25,758 nt of DNA. It comes from an uncultured Acetatifactor sp. Its GTDB lineage: Bacteria > Bacillota > Clostridia > Lachnospirales > Lachnospiraceae. The notes under the pieces are model-generated. The model saw nothing but the letters and a program-made list of their open reading frames with translations, was not told where the DNA came from and did no database searches. Made by a program: the position numbers and the translations under genes. The first letter of the stretch is position 1, and each line of letters begins with the position of its first letter. Positions 22,860 through 25,758 of the stretch are shown piece by piece. Location: contig CAKRRU010000024.1 in assembly GCA_934394515.1 (NCBI GenBank), positions 1 to 25,758 on the forward strand, read 5' to 3'.

Positions 22860-23459
22860 TTAAAAAAACTGTAGAAATCCTTTTAATAAAGCAGGATTCA
22901 CATAACATTCCAATATGCATCCGAAGACCAATGCTGTTAAAATAAGCACGAGTTTTCCCAATCTGCCGGGCAGGGACTTTTTTCCCTGCCCGGTTATGTT
23001 ATGGTAAAAATAAATACTCCGGTACAGATCTTCACTCCACCGAAGCAACAGGATCATAGCCGGTACATAACACAGATAATGCGGGAAAACGCCCACGATC
23101 CCCAATAAGATTCCTTTGACCCCGTACCGGAAAACAGCCATACTCAGGAAAAATCCCACGGAAAAACCGTATTTGACCGTGATCCCGCCACAAAAGATCA
23201 ATCCCAGATAAGTCGTTGCCATAATAATGAGCACCAGAAAATTGCGGCATCTCCTGCATAGCACGTACCGGAACAGTATATTACTGTCCACAGTCATATA
23301 TTTCATGCGATACAGCATATCCTCATCCAGCATCCCTGCATCTTCTAACAGAATTCCCCGTGCAAAATATACTGCAAACAGCCCTGTCACAAATCCCGTC
23401 AAAAATAAAAAGCGGAGCGGAAGCTTTCCCGTCTGTAGTATGGATCTGTCCCATTTCAT
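22860..23459 (-). CDS. spoIIM: Stage II sporulation protein M-like membrane protein
   Basis: A 199-residue protein with about five membrane helices: residues 14-35, about 70-92, 97-117, 120-140 and near 168-185. It ends with the family-typical LECYVNPALLKGFLQFF. SpoIIM works with SpoIID and SpoIIP in septal peptidoglycan hydrolysis and engulfment in endospore formers. The upstream NUDIX gene supports the call, since in Bacillus nudF and spoIIM are near neighbours. The ATG at 23457-23459 has GGGAG about 10 bases upstream. A sigma-E-like element lies at 23492-23521. The protein is shorter and more diverged than I would expect for a core SpoIIM, and residues 147-165 are encoded across a strong hairpin. 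An uncharacterised DUF95-type membrane protein is the alternative. Confidence 0.75.
   Translation of the reverse strand: MKWDRSILQTGKLPLRFLFLTGFVTGLFAVYFARGILLEDAGMLDEDMLYRMKYMTVDSNILFRYVLCRRCRNFLVLIIMATTYLGLIFCGGITVKYGFSVGFFLSMAVFRYGVKGILLGIVGVFPHYLCYVPAMILLLRWSEDLYRSIYFYHNITGQGKKSLPGRLGKLVLILTALVFGCILECYVNPALLKGFLQFF
22966..22993. other. Strong 10-base hairpin inside the SpoIIM-like gene
   Basis: CCGGGCAGGG (22966-22975) and CCCTGCCCGG (22984-22993) pair perfectly around an 8-base loop containing six Ts on the plus strand. It is about 125 bases after the DAHP synthase stop. No T run follows on either strand, so it is not a standard terminator. Confidence 0.65.
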
Positions 23460-23491
23460 GTAATGTTGTCTCCCTGTCGGGCGTTGTTAGT

Positions 23492-23521
23492 AATATATGC
23501 GGACAACATACCGAATCATGC
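23492..23521 (-). promoter_or_regulatory. Possible sigma-E-type promoter of the SpoIIM-like gene
   Basis: On the minus strand GCATGATT (23514-23521), 14 bases, then CATATATT (23492-23499). This resembles the sporulation sigma-E pattern, with an ATATT-like -35 and CATACAAT-like -10. It lies about 35 bases before the start codon. No sigma-A promoter is obvious there. The match is imperfect. Confidence 0.3.
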
Positions 23522-23533
23522 GTTTGTGTACAG

Positions 23534-23578
23534 AAAAAGTCCCACAGGTCAGATCATATCATCTGCGCGGTGGGACTT
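23534..23578 (-). terminator. Rho-independent terminator after the NUDIX gene
   Basis: AAGTCCCAC (23537-23545) and GTGGGACTT (23570-23578) form a 9-base stem, followed by Ts on the minus strand. It ends the aminotransferase-NUDIX transcript and isolates the SpoIIM-like gene. Confidence 0.85.
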
Positions 23579-23644
23579 GTATCATTATTCTCTTCGAGAC
23601 AACCGGTCCGCATCAGCTCATGACCCGGTGTCATGATCCGATTG

Positions 23645-24184
23645 TCATTTTCCATATTTTGATGCATATGTCAGAATACCACAGATTGTCTTGGCATCCT
23701 GAATCTTGCAATCATAGATCATCTGCTTTAATTCTTCCACGGAATAAGCTTCTACGTTAATAAATTCATCTTCATCCAGATGCTGGTTTCCTCTGTCTTT
23801 CAGACCTTTCGCCAGATAGATGTCGATTTTCTCATTGCAGAAAGCCACTGTGGTATAAATGGATGTCAATAACTCCACATAACCGGTATGATATCCGGTC
23901 TCTTCCTGCAGTTCACGCATAGCCGCCTGATCCGTAGGTTCTTCTCTGCCGTTCAGTCCACCTGCCGGGATCTCCAGCGTCTCACGCTCCAGGGCATTGC
24001 GGTACTGACGCACCATCAGAAGCTTTCCGTCTTCTCTCACAGCAACCACCGCCGCTGCACCCTTATGATCGATCAGATCCCATTTTGCAATATTGCCGTT
24101 GGGAATCTGCATGGTATCCTGATAATAGTCGATGATGGAGCCTTTGGCCACCAGATCACGGCGGATACGCTTGAATTCTTCCAT
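23645..24184 (-). CDS. NUDIX hydrolase, ADP-ribose pyrophosphatase type
   Basis: Hydrolyses ADP-ribose or a similar nucleoside diphosphate derivative to AMP and a sugar phosphate, a housekeeping role. The 179-residue protein has the NUDIX box at about 76-98, GLNGREEPTDQAAMRELQEETGY, with the REUxEE core intact. VVAVREDGKLLMVRQYR (about 46-62) and ETLEIPAGG (68-76) before it are typical of the NudF/ADP-ribose class. The ATG at 24182-24184 has AAGGGA nine bases upstream. It follows the aminotransferase gene by 32 bases in one operon. Confidence 0.93.
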   Translation of the reverse strand: MEEFKRIRRDLVAKGSIIDYYQDTMQIPNGNIAKWDLIDHKGAAAVVAVREDGKLLMVRQYRNALERETLEIPAGGLNGREEPTDQAAMRELQEETGYHTGYVELLTSIYTTVAFCNEKIDIYLAKGLKDRGNQHLDEDEFINVEAYSVEELKQMIYDCKIQDAKTICGILTYASKYGK

Positions 24185-24216
24185 GAATTGTCGTCCCTTC
24201 TTATCCGAATTTAAAC

Positions 24217-25503
24217 TTATCTGCTTTCCAACAGTTTATCTACGCTTACCATCTTGACACAAAGTACAAATAAATCTGTAGCCATTGCCATCTCTTCCGG
24301 GGTAGGGAAGGAAGGTGCAATACGGATGTTGGAGTCCTTCGGATCCTTCTTGTAGGGGAAAGTCGCGCCTGCTCCGGTCAGAGTTACGCCTGCTTCCTTA
24401 CACTTTGCAACAATAGCCTTGGCACAGCCCTCCAAAGCATCGAAGGAAATGAAGTAACCACCGTTAGGCTTTGTCCAACTGCCGATGCCAAAACCACCCA
24501 GTTCTTCCTCCAGCACCTTCAGCACTGCCTCGAACTTGGGTCTCATAATGGCAGCATGTTTCTTCATATGTTCACGGATGCCGTTAATATCTTTAAAGTA
24601 ACGCACATGACGAAGCTGGTTGATCTTGTCATAACCGATGGTCTGAATCGTCATGGATTTGCGCATATCATCCAGGTTTGCCTTGGAAGAAGCGATAGCT
24701 GCAATTCCTGCTCCTGCGAATGACACCTTGGAAGTGGAGCAGAACTCAAATACCATGTCCGGATGTCCTGCTTTTTCACATTCGGAAAGAATCTCCAGCA
24801 AGCTGTCCTGTCTGTCATCATACAGATGATGAATTGCATAAGCGTTATCCCAGAAAATACGGAAGTCTTCCGCAGCAGGCTGCAAAGCAGCAAAACGCTT
24901 CACTGTTTCGTCAGAATAAGAATATCCCTGAGGATTAGAATACTTGGGGACACACCATATACCCTTGATGGCAGGATCTTCGGAGACTAATTTCTCCACC
25001 ATATCCATATTCGGTCCCTGCGGAGTCATAGGGACATTGATCATCTCGATTCCAAAGTGCTCTGTAATTGCAAAATGTCTGTCATAACCGGGAACAGGGC
25101 ACAGGAACTTCACCTTGTCCAGCTTACACCAGGGAGTGCTGCCCATAATTCCCTGTGTCATGGCACGGGAGATCGTATCATACATGATCGTCAGACTGGC
25201 ATTACCACAGACGATCACATTCTCCGGCTGTACACCCATGATATCCGCCATCAGCTTTCTCGCCTCGGGAATACCGTCCAGTCCCCCGTAATTTCTCACA
25301 TCCATTCCATCCTCAGCCTTCATAGCGCTCTGAGAATTTACAGCATCCAGAAAATCCATTGCCATATCCAGCTGATTCACTGCCGGTTTTCCTCTGGACA
25401 TATCCAGTTTCAGACCTTTGCCTTTGGCATCTTCGTATGCAGCATTTAATTCTGCCTTCAATGTTAAAAGTTCTTCCTTGGTTAATTCCTGATATGCTTT
25501 CAT
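24217..25503 (-). CDS. PLP-dependent aspartate/alanine-type aminotransferase (fold type I)
   Basis: Transfers an amino group between amino and keto acids in the cytoplasm. The 428-residue protein resembles the MocR-like subclass of aspartate aminotransferases (Asp_aminotransf family). Landmarks are LDMSRGKPAVNQLDM near 33-47, YGGLDGIPEAR (72-82), CGNASLTIMYDT (99-110), PKYSNPQG (186-193), WDNAYAIHHLY (218-228) with PLP-contact Asp219, and STSKVSFAGAG (256-266) with PLP-binding Lys259. The ATG at 25501-25503 is preceded by AAAGG 11 bases upstream. An in-frame extension to 25578 lacks a ribosome site. The promoter is at 25594-25622. The amino-acid substrate is not fixed by the sequence. Confidence 0.93.
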   Translation of the reverse strand: MKAYQELTKEELLTLKAELNAAYEDAKGKGLKLDMSRGKPAVNQLDMAMDFLDAVNSQSAMKAEDGMDVRNYGGLDGIPEARKLMADIMGVQPENVIVCGNASLTIMYDTISRAMTQGIMGSTPWCKLDKVKFLCPVPGYDRHFAITEHFGIEMINVPMTPQGPNMDMVEKLVSEDPAIKGIWCVPKYSNPQGYSYSDETVKRFAALQPAAEDFRIFWDNAYAIHHLYDDRQDSLLEILSECEKAGHPDMVFEFCSTSKVSFAGAGIAAIASSKANLDDMRKSMTIQTIGYDKINQLRHVRYFKDINGIREHMKKHAAIMRPKFEAVLKVLEEELGGFGIGSWTKPNGGYFISFDALEGCAKAIVAKCKEAGVTLTGAGATFPYKKDPKDSNIRIAPSFPTPEEMAMATDLFVLCVKMVSVDKLLESR

Positions 25504-25593
25504 TTCGTACCATACCTTTCTCGTCTTTTCCCTTTGGGAATACGCTTTCTCCTGTGGATGTTGGATAATCGTATACAATCATACACTTCGAAT

Positions 25594-25622
25594 ATCATAC
25601 TATAAGAAGTTTCTTTACACAA
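25594..25622 (-). promoter_or_regulatory. Promoter of the aminotransferase-NUDIX operon
   Basis: On the minus strand TTGTGT (25617-25622), a 17-base spacer and TATGAT (25594-25599). It gives a leader of about 85 bases. Confidence 0.65.
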
Positions 25623-25642
25623 TACCCTTTTTTATAAATTTT

Positions 25643-25681
25643 AAAAAAACAGCCGCTGCATGTCTCCATCCAACGGCTGTT
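25643..25681 (-). terminator. Rho-independent terminator of the gene at the right edge
   Basis: AACAGCCG (25648-25655) and CGGCTGTT (25674-25681) form an 8-base stem, followed by seven Ts on the minus strand. It lies about 40 bases after the partial gene's stop codon. Confidence 0.9.
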
Positions 25682-25719
25682 ACTTACATCTTATGAAATT
25701 GTCATTTCTGACTGGTCAG

Positions 25720-25758
25720 TTATTTGGCGTAATCAATTACGCGGCTCTCACGGATCAC
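25720..25758 (-). CDS. C-terminal end of an unidentified protein (partial)
   Basis: Only the last 12 codons and the TAA stop (25720-25722) are in the window: VIRESRVIDYAK. The terminator at 25643-25681 in the right orientation supports a real gene end here. The fragment is too short for a family call. Confidence 0.55.
   Translation of the reverse strand: MIRESRVIDYAK

Noticed and set aside
1..25758. Mobile elements, CRISPR arrays, tRNA or rRNA genes
   Set aside because: No transposase or integrase frames, no regularly spaced repeats and no cloverleaf or rRNA sequence were seen on either strand.

Overview
This is a stretch of a low-to-mid GC, anaerobic Firmicute chromosome, most likely Lachnospiraceae (Clostridia). 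The evidence is an oxygen-independent class III ribonucleotide reductase, AGGAGG-type ribosome sites before most genes, a SpoIIM-like sporulation protein, and clostridial families such as the DUF5685 protein and the ACT/homoserine dehydrogenase/aspartokinase cluster. It looks like core chromosome. I see no transposase, phage gene, integrase, CRISPR array, tRNA or rRNA.

Layout, left to right. (1) 1-2619, minus: a tight operon of DUF308 membrane protein, two-CBS protein, adenine phosphoribosyltransferase and RelA/SpoT (cut by the left edge). The CBS protein resembles the c-di-AMP receptor DarB/CbpB, whose known partner is Rel. (2) 2667-3533: a SEC-C zinc protein, then an unusual gap holding a 16-residue ORF with a strong ribosome site, a perfect palindrome and a structured leader. 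(3) 3534-5948, minus: a membrane sensor with a degenerate GGDEF and an intact HD-GYP domain. (4) 6018-8897, minus: nrdD-nrdG with a NrdR-like box. (5) 8922-11128, minus: zinc-ribbon membrane protein, DUF5685 protein and a J-domain protein with a Cys/Gly-rich tail, the last two overlapping. (6) 11129-11940: a probable radical SAM gene remnant and a TetR regulator. (7) 11949-15188, minus: ACT regulator, homoserine dehydrogenase and aspartokinase. (8) 15309-16706, minus: glyA with its own promoter and terminator. (9) 16755-18698, plus: a diacylglycerol-kinase-like lipid kinase and a PAP2-family membrane enzyme. (10) 18709-21384, minus: NhaC-type antiporter and UDP-galactopyranose mutase, 18 bases apart. 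(11) 21736-22842, plus: DAHP synthase with an odd translation start region. (12) 22860-25622, minus: SpoIIM-like protein, then an aminotransferase/NUDIX operon. (13) Right edge: the last codons of an unidentified gene and its terminator.

Common threads are nucleotide second messengers ((p)ppGpp, probably c-di-AMP, c-di-GMP), amino-acid and one-carbon biosynthesis, anaerobic deoxynucleotide synthesis and envelope lipid/galactofuranose chemistry. The items I would follow first are the CBS-apt-relA operon, the J-domain/DUF5685/zinc-ribbon module, the aroF start region with its overlapping aromatic-rich mini-ORF, and the small ORF with palindrome near 3.4 kb. All family calls are from reading the sequence; no database search was run.
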